From NCBI GenBank assembly GCA_025352225.1, contig JANXTT010000054.1, forward strand, positions 1 through 64,000: a stretch of 64,000 bases of DNA, in the 5' to 3' direction. Below the pieces are notes generated by a model. It ran no database searches. It was not told where the DNA came from and saw nothing but the letters and a program-made list of their open reading frames with translations. Within the stretch, counting starts at the first letter, position 1; each line of letters opens with the position of its first letter. This DNA is from Mucilaginibacter sp. Its GTDB lineage: Bacteria > Bacteroidota > Bacteroidia > Sphingobacteriales > Sphingobacteriaceae. Made by a program: the position numbers and the translations under genes. Positions 52,963-63,194 of the stretch are shown here, piece after piece.

Positions 52963-53535
52963 TCAAAAAGTATATCCAAAACTAAAGTATGGCCAATAGG
53001 GCGCAAACGAGTTGGATGTTATTATAGGGCTTACACCAGCTCTAAAGCAAAATCCGCCATCTTCGGGCTGGCTTCGGTATCCAAAGGTCATGGTGCCGTA
53101 TACTCCATTTAGTGACGATGAATTTGAATTATTATAGCTGCCACCAGGGTTGTTGTTGTCGACAAAAATAAATGAGCCTGACGTTTTTACGCTATAATAA
53201 CTTATACCGGCTCCAACTTCAAAATATTTTCCCTTTTTTCCGGCCAAATAGTTGAGTACTACCGGTGCCGAAAAAAAATTATCGCCGTTTTGGGCAAAAA
53301 AACCTATCCCTACTCGTCCACCTAATCCATCATGCCTTTTGCTGAACCTCGTATCGTAATTTAACGAATAGATGATTCCGTTTCCAAATAATTCAAAATA
53401 TACGTTACTTGCCGGCTTGGCAGTTGTTGAATCGGATCTTAAGGCGACACTTTTATTTTGTGCCGTTAAGACACTATTAAATGTAACTACCAATAACAAT
53501 ACAAATATTGTTCTTTTTAGAAAAATGTGTTTCAT
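52963..53535 (-). CDS. Hypothetical outer-membrane beta-barrel protein
   Basis: 190 residues from the ATG chosen, with a signal peptide (ending LTAQ). Mature strands include VYFELFGNGIIYSLNYDTRF and a C-terminal PYWPYFSFGYTF with final Phe. No specific family recognised. It is downstream of lon with only 52 nt between, so read-through is possible. Confidence 0.7.
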   Translation of the reverse strand: MKHIFLKRTIFVLLLVVTFNSVLTAQNKSVALRSDSTTAKPASNVYFELFGNGIIYSLNYDTRFSKRHDGLGGRVGIGFFAQNGDNFFSAPVVLNYLAGKKGKYFEVGAGISYYSVKTSGSFIFVDNNNPGGSYNNSNSSSLNGVYGTMTFGYRSQPEDGGFCFRAGVSPIITSNSFAPYWPYFSFGYTF

Positions 53536-53587
53536 AGAGGTTTTTTTATTTGTTGTGAAGATACTTTTTTTACAACAGATCAAAAAA

Positions 53588-56062
53588 CTAATTTAAGACG
53601 GGTTTTAAATCTTCTTTAACGGTTAAGTCTATTGCGTCTTTTACCTTTTCTTTCAATAGAGCCATATCAATTACTTCGCGCATTTCTTTAACGTAATGAA
53701 ATTGCATGTCAGTAATGTAACCTTCTTTTATTTCAAGAATATCTTTCTCATTTGATTTACAAAGGATTATCTCTTTAATATTAGCGCGTTTAGCTGCCAG
53801 TATTTTTTCTTTAATACCACCAACAGGCAATACTTTCCCTCTTAAGGTAATTTCGCCCGTCATGGCTAAGTGAGGTTTAACTATACGCTGCGTAAAGGCC
53901 GATGTTAACGCGGTTAACATGGTTATACCTGCCGATGGGCCATCTTTAGGTGTAGCACCCGCTGGCACATGGATATGTATATCCCATTGTTCAAATAATT
54001 TAGGATTAATATCAAAGTATGAGGCGTGCGCACGTAAATATGCTAATGCGATTGTAGCCGATTCTTTCATTACATCTCCCAAACTGCCGGTTAATGTTAA
54101 GCGACCCTTGCCGGGGCTTAGGCTGGCTTCAATAAATAATATATCGCCACCAACCTGTGTCCAGGCTAAACCTGTTACAACGCCTGCAACATCATTACCT
54201 TCATACATGTCTTTATCGTAAATAGGCGCGCCTAATATTTTTTCAACGTCTTCTTTATTGATAACCTGATTGTATTCCTCTTCCATAGCAATGTTTTTAG
54301 CAATGCCACGTATTAATGAGCCTATTTTTTTCTCCAATGCCCGCACGCCAGATTCGCGCGTGTAATCTTCTACCACTTTTTCAAGCACATTGTTTTTAAG
54401 CGTAACATCTTTAGTTTTTAAACCATGTGCATCGCGTTGTTTAGGTACAAGGTGTTGTTTAGCAATTTCAATTTTTTCTTCAATGGTATAGCCATTTACT
54501 TCTATAATCTCCATCCTATCCAGCAGGGCAGGTTGTATGGTGCTTAATGAATTTGCTGTAGCGATAAACATTACATTAGAAAGGTCGAAATCCATTTCTA
54601 CATAATGATCGTAAAAAGTGCTGTTTTGTTCAGGGTCGAGCACTTCAAGCAAGGCTGACGATGGGTCGCCCCTGAAATCATTTCCTACCTTATCAATTTC
54701 ATCCAGTATAAAAACCGGGTTTGCCGCTCCTGCCTTTTTTAGTGACGATATAATACGGCCCGGCATAGCGCCAATATATGTTTTACGGTGGCCGCGTATC
54801 TCTGCTTCGTCGCGGATGCCGCCCAGTGCCATACGTACATATTTGCGGCCCAGCGCTTTGGCTATGGATTTACCAAGCGAGGTTTTGCCAACTCCAGGAG
54901 GGCCTACCAGGCAAAGTATAGGAGCTTTCATGTTATGCTTTAGCTTTAATACAGCTAAATATTCTATGATGCGTTTTTTAACCTTATCCAGCCCAAAATG
55001 ATCCTTGTCTAGTACTTTTTGTGCTCTTTTCAGATCAAAATTATCTTTAGTAAAATCATTCCAGGGGAGGTCAAGTAATAATTCCAGGTAATTTATTTGT
55101 ACAGAATAATCTGCCGCCGCAGGATTGGTGCGTGCAAGTTTTTCTAATTCTTTAGTAAAATGTACATTTACCTCTTTACTCCATTTTTTCTTTAATGCGC
55201 GTTTGCGCAGGTCTTCTATTTCCAAATCCGGAGAGTTTCCACCTAGTTCTTCCTGAATTGTTTTTAACTGCTGATTTAAAAAATAATCGCGCTGTTGCTT
55301 ATCCAGGTCTGTACGTACCTTGGTTTGTATCTGGTTTTTTAGTTCGAGCATTTGTATCTCAACAGTTAAATGCTCTAAAATTAACCGAGCCCTGTCGCGT
55401 AGGTTGTTAACTTCCAATAAGTGCTGTTTGGCATTCATATCCGCATTCATGTTTGAGGATATGAAATTGATCAGAAATGAAGTGCTTTCAATATTGCGTA
55501 TGGCAATGCTGGCTTCGCTTGGCAGGTTTGGCGAAAGTTGAATAATGCTCATGGCCATATCTTTTATTGATGATACCATGGCTTTAAATTCTTTATCTTC
55601 TTTTGATTTAACTTCCAGAAAAGGCTGTACGGTAGCTTTAATATAAGGATCAGTTTGTATTTCGTCCTTTAACATGAACCGCTTTTTTCCTTGCAGTATA
55701 ACAGTAGTGTTGCCGTCGGGCATTTGCAGCATTTTAACTATCACAGCAATGGTACCCACCTGGTTCAATTGTTCAAATGTGGGGTCTTCTATTCCCACAT
55801 CCTGCTGCGAAACTACCCCGATCATCCGGGTGCCTTTGTTGGCATCGCGTATTAATTTAATTGATTTATCACGGCCAACCGTAATAGGAATTACTACCCC
55901 CGGAAATAATACCGTATTTCGTAAAGGTAGTATTGACAAAATTTCAGGCAGTTGTTCATTGTTCATTTCCTCCTCATCCTCGGAGGACATGAGCGGAAAA
56001 AACTCTGAATCTTCGTTTATTATTGGTAAAGCGCTTCTAAAATCAAATGGGTCAAAACTCAT
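53588..56062 (-). CDS. lon: ATP-dependent protease Lon
   Basis: 824 residues in the LonA order: N-terminal substrate-binding domain (about 38-245), AAA+ domain with Walker A G387PPGVGKT394 and FILDEIDK, and the protease domain with the Ser-Lys dyad S710 (DGPSAG) and K753 (GGIKEKI). It degrades misfolded and regulatory proteins in the cytoplasm. A 30-residue acidic extension precedes the usual start of homology. Confidence 0.97.
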   Translation of the reverse strand: MSFDPFDFRSALPIINEDSEFFPLMSSEDEEEMNNEQLPEILSILPLRNTVLFPGVVIPITVGRDKSIKLIRDANKGTRMIGVVSQQDVGIEDPTFEQLNQVGTIAVIVKMLQMPDGNTTVILQGKKRFMLKDEIQTDPYIKATVQPFLEVKSKEDKEFKAMVSSIKDMAMSIIQLSPNLPSEASIAIRNIESTSFLINFISSNMNADMNAKQHLLEVNNLRDRARLILEHLTVEIQMLELKNQIQTKVRTDLDKQQRDYFLNQQLKTIQEELGGNSPDLEIEDLRKRALKKKWSKEVNVHFTKELEKLARTNPAAADYSVQINYLELLLDLPWNDFTKDNFDLKRAQKVLDKDHFGLDKVKKRIIEYLAVLKLKHNMKAPILCLVGPPGVGKTSLGKSIAKALGRKYVRMALGGIRDEAEIRGHRKTYIGAMPGRIISSLKKAGAANPVFILDEIDKVGNDFRGDPSSALLEVLDPEQNSTFYDHYVEMDFDLSNVMFIATANSLSTIQPALLDRMEIIEVNGYTIEEKIEIAKQHLVPKQRDAHGLKTKDVTLKNNVLEKVVEDYTRESGVRALEKKIGSLIRGIAKNIAMEEEYNQVINKEDVEKILGAPIYDKDMYEGNDVAGVVTGLAWTQVGGDILFIEASLSPGKGRLTLTGSLGDVMKESATIALAYLRAHASYFDINPKLFEQWDIHIHVPAGATPKDGPSAGITMLTALTSAFTQRIVKPHLAMTGEITLRGKVLPVGGIKEKILAAKRANIKEIILCKSNEKDILEIKEGYITDMQFHYVKEMREVIDMALLKEKVKDAIDLTVKEDLKPVLN

Positions 56063-56294
56063 GTAGTACTGTTATGTTAATATAAATAACGTCAAACTGT
56101 CAGCCTGTTTTAATATAACAGGTAAATATATGCAATTATTGACGGAGTAACTGTTGAAAAGTATATGTTTCAAGAGCTATGCCAAGCTTATAAAATTTGT
56201 AACTTTATCATGATTTATATTAACACTATTATAAGATTGGCATAATATTTTCTTGATAAAAGAGTTAATATAGTATTAATGGCTTAATACCCTA

Positions 56295-56927
56295 ATGAAG
56301 ATTTCAGTCATAATTTCGTTTTTGATTATTTCATCGCTTGAAGTTGTACAGGCTCAAAATGCACATTTAATGCTCGGGCAACAGGCTGTTATGGATCGCG
56401 ACTTTAAAAAGGCGGTGGTTCATCTTGAAAAAGCTTGTGTTATTGACTCCACAAATTCAAATGCGCTGTGGATGCTTGGCTATTCTTATTACCATAGCGA
56501 AAATTACAAAAAATCAATAATAGCTTACACCAAGGTTATTGAATTTAAACCTACAGATTGTTCGGCATACTATTACAGGGCGAGGGCAAAAGATTACCTG
56601 GCCAAGGATGCACAAACCACGCCTACCGAAAAGGAAGCTGACCTGCTGGGGGCCATTGTAGATTTAACTAAAGCAATTACAATTAACCCTTCTGATATTA
56701 AATTTTACCAGAACCGCGGAATATTTTACCGCGAATACGGGGTATTTAAACTGCAGAAAACGCATAAATTTTACGATAGAACCCGTGGTATTAATTCGTT
56801 AAAGGCCTCTATTGCCGATTTGGAAAAAGTTTTGAATGAAAATCCGGATCATCCTGATATTGCATCCTTGCTTGAACTGTCAAAACAGCAGCTAGCGGCG
56901 GCAACTATGCAGGTTGCTAAAAATTAA
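56295..56927 (+). CDS. TPR-repeat protein, exported
   Basis: 210 residues with a signal peptide (ending VQAQ). Three to four tetratricopeptide repeats span about residues 22-190: ALWMLGYSYYHSENYKKSII, then DCSAYYYRARAKDYL and DIKFYQNRGIFYREYG. It is probably a periplasmic adaptor. It is a single gene, divergent from lon. Confidence 0.82.
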   Translation: MKISVIISFLIISSLEVVQAQNAHLMLGQQAVMDRDFKKAVVHLEKACVIDSTNSNALWMLGYSYYHSENYKKSIIAYTKVIEFKPTDCSAYYYRARAKDYLAKDAQTTPTEKEADLLGAIVDLTKAITINPSDIKFYQNRGIFYREYGVFKLQKTHKFYDRTRGINSLKASIADLEKVLNENPDHPDIASLLELSKQQLAAATMQVAKN

Positions 56928-56951
56928 CTTTGTGTTTATCTTCCCATTAAT

Positions 56952-57509
56952 TTACCTGAACTTCCCGGTAATAGTGTAATTATTGAGTCCCAAGAATAAA
57001 ATTTTTTGATTTTTTTTGATAGAATAGAGCGAATCTGGGAAATACGTTAATTGCTCTTTAGTTTGATATAGAAGATTTTTTGTAAAATTTTTGATTCGCA
57101 CACTCCTAACCTGAGTGTCCCTCAATATAACCAGTATCTGCCGTATATGTAAGGCGGTATCAATAGCGTTGTATACTATTGAATCCGCATTGCTTTTAAC
57201 CTGGTAACTATCTTTCCACGATGCTTTATTAATGTCAGACTCAATAAATAAGGCCAGCTCGCGTTTCCAGTTTTTTATTTTGGCCGGCTTAGTGTACTCA
57301 TGCCCATTATAGCTTGCTGTTTTTAAAATCGGAGTCTGTTTCAGGTTGAGCCTTGTAGCTTCGGCATTAAAATACCTTTTCAAGTCAAAATATCTTAAAC
57401 TGCCGTTACCTTGTTTTACCTCGGGTTTACACCCAAAAATGCAGGTCCAAAAAACAACAATCAGTAATAATACACATACATGTTGCTTGCGCGGGTTACA
57501 CCAATACAT
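56952..57509 (-). CDS. Hypothetical lipoprotein overlapping gpmI
   Basis: 185 residues with a lipoprotein signal (CIFGC). The mature part has GSLRYFDLKRYFNAEATRL, SYQVKSNADSIVYNAIDTAL and a C-terminal beta-rich region. I do not recognise a family. Its start lies 14 nt inside the end of gpmI, so it is co-transcribed with it. It is probably an envelope protein of Bacteroidota. Confidence 0.7.
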   Translation of the reverse strand: MYWCNPRKQHVCVLLLIVVFWTCIFGCKPEVKQGNGSLRYFDLKRYFNAEATRLNLKQTPILKTASYNGHEYTKPAKIKNWKRELALFIESDINKASWKDSYQVKSNADSIVYNAIDTALHIRQILVILRDTQVRSVRIKNFTKNLLYQTKEQLTYFPDSLYSIKKNQKILFLGLNNYTITGKFR

Positions 57510-59025
57510 GCTCGCTCATTTGTTTAGGTATAGGTACGCCTATAATTTTTAAAATAGTAGGGCCAATATCGCCTAGCTTGCCGTCTTTTATAGCTTTGTA
57601 ATCATCGTCAATTAAAATGCAGGGTACAAGGTTAGTTGTATGCGCGGTATTGGGCGATCCATCATCGTTTATCATAAACTCGGCATTGCCATGATCTGCA
57701 ATAATAATAAAGGAATAACCGTTTTCGATTCCTGTTTCAACAACTTCCCGGGTACAGCTATCAACAGTTTCGGCGGCTTTAACTACAGCTGCAAAATCGC
57801 CGGTATGACCAACCATATCGGTATTGGCAAAATTAAGACAGATAAAATCGGCCCATCTGCTTTTAAGCTCCGGTATGATTGCATCACGAATACCTTCGGC
57901 GCTCATTTCGGGTTGTAAATCATAAGTAGCTACCTTAGGCGAAGGGATTAAAATGCGTTTTTCGTTTATAAACTCTTTTTCGCGGCCACCGGAGAAGAAA
58001 AAGGTTACGTGCGGATATTTTTCTGTTTCAGCTATCCTGATTTGATTTTTACCGGCATCTTGCAAGGTTTCCCCCAATGTATAACTCAGGTCATCCTTAG
58101 TAAAAACAACTTTTACATTTTTAAAAGTCTCGTCATAAGTAGTCAATGTAATATAATGCAAGTCAAGCGGGTGCATATTTTGCTCCGGAAATGCTTTTTG
58201 CGTTAAAGCGGTAGTAATTTCGCGGCCACGGTCTGTACGAAAGTTGAAGCAAAGCACAACATCGCCATTTTTAATTAGAGCAATGGGGTTATTATTACTG
58301 TCTGTTTTTACAATAGGCAATATAAATTCATCGGTAACACCTTCGGCGTACGATTCAGTAATAGCTTTTTGAATATCATGTGTATGTTTTCCTTCGCCGT
58401 TTACCATAACATCATATGCTTTTTTTACTCTTTCCCACCGGTTATCCCTATCCATAGCATAATATCTGCCAATGGCCGATGCCAGTTTGATATTACTCGT
58501 ATCGGCAATATAGTTTTCCAGATCAGTAATATACCTGATACCTCCATTTGGGTCGGTATCGCGCCCGTCTAAAAAGGCATGAATATAAACATTGGGTAGC
58601 TGAAACCTTCCGGCAACATCACATAACCCTTTTACATGCTTAATATGGGAGTGAACGCCGCCATCAGATACCAGGCCGATAAAGTGAACGTCGCGATTAT
58701 TTTGTTTAGCGTAGGTAAAAGCCTCCTTGATCACCTGGTTTTCATCAAACTCCTTGTCGTCAACTGCTTTATGTATGCGGCCAAGTTCCTGATAAACCAC
58801 ACGGCCGGCACCTAAATTCATATGTCCAACTTCCGAATTTCCCATCTGGCCCGCAGGTAGCCCCACTGATATACCCGAAGCTTGTAATTTAGAATTTGGA
58901 TATTTCTGTAAAAGCGAATCGAAATATGGTGTATTGGCAGCTAAAATAGCATTTGATTTATCATTACGGCCATAACCCCATCCATCCAGGATAATTAAGG
59001 CAACTTTTTTATTTAATTTTTCCAC
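57496..59025 (-). CDS. gpmI: Phosphoglycerate mutase, 2,3-BPG-independent
   Basis: 509 residues in the alkaline-phosphatase superfamily. LIILDGWG carries metal-binding D14, and MGNSEVGHMNLGAG carries the Ser64 nucleophile. DGRDTDPNG, GRYYAMDRDNRW and the C-terminal ADHGNAE complete the manganese sites. It interconverts 3- and 2-phosphoglycerate in glycolysis. Confidence 0.96.
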   Translation of the reverse strand: MEKLNKKVALIILDGWGYGRNDKSNAILAANTPYFDSLLQKYPNSKLQASGISVGLPAGQMGNSEVGHMNLGAGRVVYQELGRIHKAVDDKEFDENQVIKEAFTYAKQNNRDVHFIGLVSDGGVHSHIKHVKGLCDVAGRFQLPNVYIHAFLDGRDTDPNGGIRYITDLENYIADTSNIKLASAIGRYYAMDRDNRWERVKKAYDVMVNGEGKHTHDIQKAITESYAEGVTDEFILPIVKTDSNNNPIALIKNGDVVLCFNFRTDRGREITTALTQKAFPEQNMHPLDLHYITLTTYDETFKNVKVVFTKDDLSYTLGETLQDAGKNQIRIAETEKYPHVTFFFSGGREKEFINEKRILIPSPKVATYDLQPEMSAEGIRDAIIPELKSRWADFICLNFANTDMVGHTGDFAAVVKAAETVDSCTREVVETGIENGYSFIIIADHGNAEFMINDDGSPNTAHTTNLVPCILIDDDYKAIKDGKLGDIGPTILKIIGVPIPKQMSEHVLV

Positions 59026-59145
59026 GGTGCAAATATATATTGATCCAATTAACTTTAGTATATTTATATGGTTGCCGCGTTAAAAATTAATAAGTTTTTT
59101 GGCACAATTATGGCTGCCCTTATATTGTTCTCATTATAACACGAA

Positions 59146-59538
59146 ATGAAATTGCTCTATTTACTGACTGTTTTTTCAATTGCAATGTTTCAGCCCAAAG
59201 CAGCTGACCCAATTGAGCGAGTTGTGGTTATGTTTAAGCAGAATAATTTAGTGGAACTATACAAAAGCTTTGCCCCTAGCATTGAACTTAGTTTGTTAAA
59301 CGATAATAATATATACTCTAAAGAGCAGGCAGAAATTATATTGAATAATTTTTTTGCTAAAAATACGATAAGTAGTGTTAAAGTTATTCATAGAGTTGAT
59401 TCAAACCCCGATTACCGTTTTGCCGTGTTGATTTTAACAAGTAAAGGAGGCAATTACCGTACGTCATTTTCTTTACGCAACACTAATGGGATTTTCCAGA
59501 TGAATGAACTCCGCATTGAAGAAGAAAAAATCAAATAG
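59146..59538 (+). CDS. DUF4783 family protein
   Basis: 130 residues with a signal peptide (ending PKA). The DUF4783 pattern is seen in VVVMFKQNNLVELYKSFAPS and in the later YSKEQAEIILNNFFAKN, and in a beta-rich second half. This cystatin/NTF2-like small protein is frequent upstream of nadC in Bacteroidota. Function unknown. Confidence 0.85.
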   Translation: MKLLYLLTVFSIAMFQPKAADPIERVVVMFKQNNLVELYKSFAPSIELSLLNDNNIYSKEQAEIILNNFFAKNTISSVKVIHRVDSNPDYRFAVLILTSKGGNYRTSFSLRNTNGIFQMNELRIEEEKIK

Positions 59539-59582
59539 CTTTAAAGTATTTTTATACTTTTGGAGCTATTAAAAAACAGAAA

Positions 59583-60431
59583 TTGGATATAACTGCAATT
59601 CGCGAATTAATAACCATATACCTTGCCGAAGATGTTGGCGATGGTGACCATACCTCCTTATCTACCATTCCAGCAAATACGCCGGGTAAAGCTAAATTGT
59701 TAGTTAAAGAAGACGGCATACTGGCCGGTGTGGATTTAGCCGTTGAAATATTTAAAATAATTGATGATGGCCTTGAAGTTGAATTGTTTTTAAAAGACGG
59801 CTATCCAATAAAAAAAGGTGATATTGCTTTCTACGTGAAAGGTGATGTACACAGTATACTGAAGGCCGAGCGGCTTGTGCTGAATTGCATGCAGCGTATG
59901 TCGGCCATAGCTACAGAAACCCGTAAAATTGTGGACTTGCTGATTGGTACAGAAACAAAAGTACTGGATACCCGTAAAACAACACCTGGATTTAGATATT
60001 TTGAAAAATGGGCAGTTAAAATTGGTGGTGGCGTTAACCATCGTTTTGGGTTGTACGATATGATATTGATTAAAGATAATCATGTTGATTATTCAGGCGG
60101 CATTAATAATGCTATTAATAACGCCAGGCAATATGTAGCTAAACATCATAAAAAACTGGACATAGAAATAGAGGTTAGAAACTTTGATGAGCTTAATGAG
60201 GTTTTGAAAACAGGAGGCGTACAAAGAATATTGCTGGATAATTTTTCGCTAACTGATTTAAAAAAAGCTGTTAATATGATAGGAGAGCAGCATACAACGG
60301 AGGCTTCGGGTGGTATAACGATAGATAATGTACGGGATTATGCGGAGTGTGGTGTAAACTATATTTCGATAGGAGCCTTAACTCACTCAGTCAAAAGCCT
60401 TGATCTTAGCTTAAAAGCCGTTAAAGAATAA
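59583..60431 (+). CDS. nadC: Nicotinate-nucleotide pyrophosphorylase
   Basis: 282 residues from a TTG codon; no ATG lies close enough to preserve the conserved N-terminus (LITIYLAEDVGDGDHTSL), so TTG is taken as start. RKTTPGFRYFEKWAVKIGGG, HRFGLYDMILIKDNH and the final EASGGI with GVNYISIGALTH are family signatures. It converts quinolinate and PRPP to nicotinate mononucleotide. Confidence 0.93.
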   Translation: MDITAIRELITIYLAEDVGDGDHTSLSTIPANTPGKAKLLVKEDGILAGVDLAVEIFKIIDDGLEVELFLKDGYPIKKGDIAFYVKGDVHSILKAERLVLNCMQRMSAIATETRKIVDLLIGTETKVLDTRKTTPGFRYFEKWAVKIGGGVNHRFGLYDMILIKDNHVDYSGGINNAINNARQYVAKHHKKLDIEIEVRNFDELNEVLKTGGVQRILLDNFSLTDLKKAVNMIGEQHTTEASGGITIDNVRDYAECGVNYISIGALTHSVKSLDLSLKAVKE

Positions 60432-60476
60432 ATAATATGCGTAGTACAACCAGCAATTTAGTATTATTGTAGTGAG

Positions 60477-61124
60477 ATGATTTCAATATATTCGATTTCA
60501 GCGCTCATACTGGCTTATCTGTTTGGTTCTATACCTACAGCCGTATGGATTGGCCAGGCGTTTTACAATGTTGATGTACGTGAGTATGGCAGCGGTAATG
60601 CAGGAGCAACAAACACCTTTAGGGTGCTGGGGAAAAAGGCCGGCATCCCGGTAATGCTTATTGATATTCTTAAAGGATGGACGGCAACAAACCTGGCATA
60701 CTGTATTGGTATATCTACTACGGGGGCGTTTCATTCAAATGCATTTGTAAATTTCCAACTCGCTTTAGGTATTACCGCTGTAATGGGTCATTTGTTCCCG
60801 CTTTTTGCAGGGTTTAGGGGTGGTAAAGGTGTGGCAACATTGTTTGGTATGGTTTTGGCAGTTCACCTGCAGGCTTCATTACTTTGTGTGTCCGTATTTA
60901 TTGTAGTTCTTTTATTTACTCGTTATGTTTCCTTAAGCTCTATTTTGGCCAGCTTTACTTATCTCATCGGCGTTACATTTGTTTTTCCGTTGTATATTAA
61001 ATCGGTCATAATTTACGGAATGTGCATATGCGTATTAATATTAGTTACTCACCAAAAAAATATAGAACGTTTACTAAAAGGTAAGGAGTCGAAAGTTAAT
61101 CTTTTTAAACGTAAAACTACCTAA
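60477..61124 (+). CDS. plsY: Glycerol-3-phosphate acyltransferase PlsY
   Basis: 215 residues with five to six membrane helices. The three PlsY motifs are visible: YLFGSIPTAVWIG, REYGSGNAGATNTFRVLGKK and GHLFPLFAGFRGGKGVAT. It acylates glycerol-3-phosphate from acyl-phosphate, the first step of phospholipid synthesis. It begins 45 nt after nadC and is followed after 2 nt by the M48 peptidase. Confidence 0.95.
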   Translation: MISIYSISALILAYLFGSIPTAVWIGQAFYNVDVREYGSGNAGATNTFRVLGKKAGIPVMLIDILKGWTATNLAYCIGISTTGAFHSNAFVNFQLALGITAVMGHLFPLFAGFRGGKGVATLFGMVLAVHLQASLLCVSVFIVVLLFTRYVSLSSILASFTYLIGVTFVFPLYIKSVIIYGMCICVLILVTHQKNIERLLKGKESKVNLFKRKTT

Positions 61125-61126
61125 CT

Positions 61127-61921
61127 ATGAAATTAAACCAAACAATAGCGGCAACTGCACTTTCAGTTGTGCTTTTTTCGTGCACCACTGTTCCGCTAAC
61201 AGGGCGCAAACAATTTAATGCCGTGAGCGATGCCGAAGTTAACCAGTCCGCGGCTCAAAGTTACACTCAACTATTATCTGATCCGCAAACCGTAGTAATA
61301 AGAGGCACCAGTGATGCGCAGCGTGTGAAAACTATTGGAACCAGGTTGGCCAATGCCATTGAGCGTTATTTACAAGCTAATGGCCTGGGCGATCAATATA
61401 ACTTTAAGTGGGAATTTAACCTGATACAAAGCAAACAAGTAAATGCCTGGTGCATGCCAGGTGGTAAAGTGGCCGTATACTCTGGCATATTACCTGTAAC
61501 ACAAACCGATGCAGGTTTAGCTACCGTATTAGCTCACGAAATTGGCCATGCTATTGCACACCACTCTGCCGAAAGAATTTCCCAGCAAATGGTTGCTCAG
61601 GGCGTTGGCGGTTTATTGGGGGCCTCAACTGGTAACTCCAGTAGCGGAGCTATCATCAATCAACTGTATGGCATTGGCGGCCCTTTATTGCTATTGAGCT
61701 ATTCACGTAACCAGGAATCAGAAGCTGATCGTTTAGGTTTAACGTTTATGGCTATGGCCGGATACGACCCTCGTGCTGCTTTAACTTTTTGGCAACGTAT
61801 GGTTAGCCAAAGCCAGGGAGGTGCACCACCGGAACTTTTAAGTGATCACCCGTCTGACGATAGACGGATTGCTGATATTCAGAGCCGTATGCCCGAGGCC
61901 CTAAAATATTACAAAAAATAA
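61127..61921 (+). CDS. M48 family metalloprotease, lipoprotein
   Basis: 264 residues with a lipoprotein signal (LFSC). The zinc site is H137EIGH141, and ESEAD at 197-201 supplies the third ligand. LTGRKQFNAVSDAEV at the N-terminus is typical of the BepA/LoiP-like group. Quality control of envelope proteins is likely. Confidence 0.92.
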   Translation: MKLNQTIAATALSVVLFSCTTVPLTGRKQFNAVSDAEVNQSAAQSYTQLLSDPQTVVIRGTSDAQRVKTIGTRLANAIERYLQANGLGDQYNFKWEFNLIQSKQVNAWCMPGGKVAVYSGILPVTQTDAGLATVLAHEIGHAIAHHSAERISQQMVAQGVGGLLGASTGNSSSGAIINQLYGIGGPLLLLSYSRNQESEADRLGLTFMAMAGYDPRAALTFWQRMVSQSQGGAPPELLSDHPSDDRRIADIQSRMPEALKYYKK

Positions 61922-61925
61922 ACGT

Positions 61926-61950
61926 ACCCGCGCAAGCGGGTTTCTTATTT
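61926..61950 (+). terminator. Rho-independent terminator
   Basis: The stem ACCCGC/GCGGGT with a GCAA loop is followed by a T-rich run. It separates the nadC/plsY/peptidase group from DUF2071. Confidence 0.75.
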
Positions 61951-61957
61951 TTGTATC

Positions 61958-62701
61958 ATGCAGAAAGTTAAATTCCTGACAGCAGCGTGGAAAAACCTGT
62001 TAATGGTGAATTACGAAGTTGATCCTGAAATTTTAAAACCGTACCTGCCCCCGGCAACAGAGCTCGACTATTGGCAGGGAAAGGCCCTTGTGAGTATGGT
62101 GGGTTTTCTTTTTCAGGATACGCGTGTATTTGGCGTTAAATGGCCCATGCATGTAAACTTTGAAGAAGTTAATCTCCGTTTTTATGTGCGGCACTTTAAT
62201 GGTACAGAATGGAAACGAGGAGCGGTATTTATTAGTGAGTTAGTGCCTAAGCCAGTTATCAGTATAATGGCTAATAGTTTATATAATGAGCCATACCGCG
62301 CATTGCCTATGCGCCATAGCATAAAGCCGGTTGATGATGCGCATACCGAATATATGTACGAGTGGAAACTTAAGGGTAAATGGAACAAGTTAGGCGCTAC
62401 TGTTTATAACCATACTTCGCCAATTGATAGGGGTAGCCCCGAAGAGTTTATTTTTGAACATTATTGGGGATACAATAAACTAAGGAGCAATAACACCCTG
62501 GAATACCAGGTTGAACATCAGTCCTGGTTGATACAACAGGTTAAAAATTATGTTTTTGATGCTGATATAGCTGAATTGTATGGAAAGGAATTTGTTCAGT
62601 ATTTGAGTGCGGAGGCCTATTCAGCGTTTTTTGCTGTGGGGTCTGAGGTGGCGGTTAGGGTTGCTGGGAAGATAACAAAACATGTAGTTACTGAAGTTTA
62701 A
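61958..62701 (+). CDS. DUF2071 (YqjF-like) protein
   Basis: 247 residues matching DUF2071: AAWKNLLMVNYEVDPEILKP, KALVSMVGFLFQDTRVFGVK and VNLRFYVRH are family signatures, and the sequence continues with the acetoacetate-decarboxylase-like barrel. No catalytic Lys is evident. Cytoplasmic, of unknown function. Its end overlaps the convergent hypothetical gene by 14 nt. Confidence 0.88.
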   Translation: MQKVKFLTAAWKNLLMVNYEVDPEILKPYLPPATELDYWQGKALVSMVGFLFQDTRVFGVKWPMHVNFEEVNLRFYVRHFNGTEWKRGAVFISELVPKPVISIMANSLYNEPYRALPMRHSIKPVDDAHTEYMYEWKLKGKWNKLGATVYNHTSPIDRGSPEEFIFEHYWGYNKLRSNNTLEYQVEHQSWLIQQVKNYVFDADIAELYGKEFVQYLSAEAYSAFFAVGSEVAVRVAGKITKHVVTEV

Positions 62702-63194
62702 AGTCCGACAGTGCGAGTGTTACAATAATATCCGCCCAAGTTTCAAATCCAATTTTTTTAGCTAAAACAGGTAATACATCTGTTTTGACCCATCTCTTTT
62801 GCTTCATTAAAAACATATGTGCAATGTAATTGAGCTTGTGATCAAATGGGTTGTCAATTTTTAAAATCATGTTTTGATGTAATTTCCCCTCTTTTGTTTG
62901 AGTGAATGAAATTATAATCGTTTTTTCGGGATGTAGGTTTGATATTACACTCTTCATACCCGAAAGAGTGTCCTTTGATATTTCAGCTTCTATGTATAAA
63001 GTTTCCCCAGGATAAATTTGGATGATGTTTTTAGGTAATATATAGGAGGAAGCTTTAATGTCAGTTTGATAAAAGTTTGTGTCATTAACAGCTAATGTCA
63101 ATTTGAAGCTCTCTCTGATGGGCAGGTCATTATTTTGGCCGTAACTACAAAATTTAATTGATCCCAAAAATAAAAACAGAATAATTTTTTTCAT
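62688..63194 (-). CDS. Hypothetical exported protein
   Basis: 168 residues with a signal peptide (ending CSYGQ). A beta-rich mature region contains SYILPKNIIQIYPGETLYIE and FTQTKEGKLHQNMILKI, and ends in a helical tail (VLPVLAKKIGFETWADIIVT). No family recognised. It overlaps the pabB stop by 4 nt, so it is probably co-transcribed with it. Confidence 0.65.
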   Translation of the reverse strand: MKKIILFLFLGSIKFCSYGQNNDLPIRESFKLTLAVNDTNFYQTDIKASSYILPKNIIQIYPGETLYIEAEISKDTLSGMKSVISNLHPEKTIIISFTQTKEGKLHQNMILKIDNPFDHKLNYIAHMFLMKQKRWVKTDVLPVLAKKIGFETWADIIVTLALSDFKLQ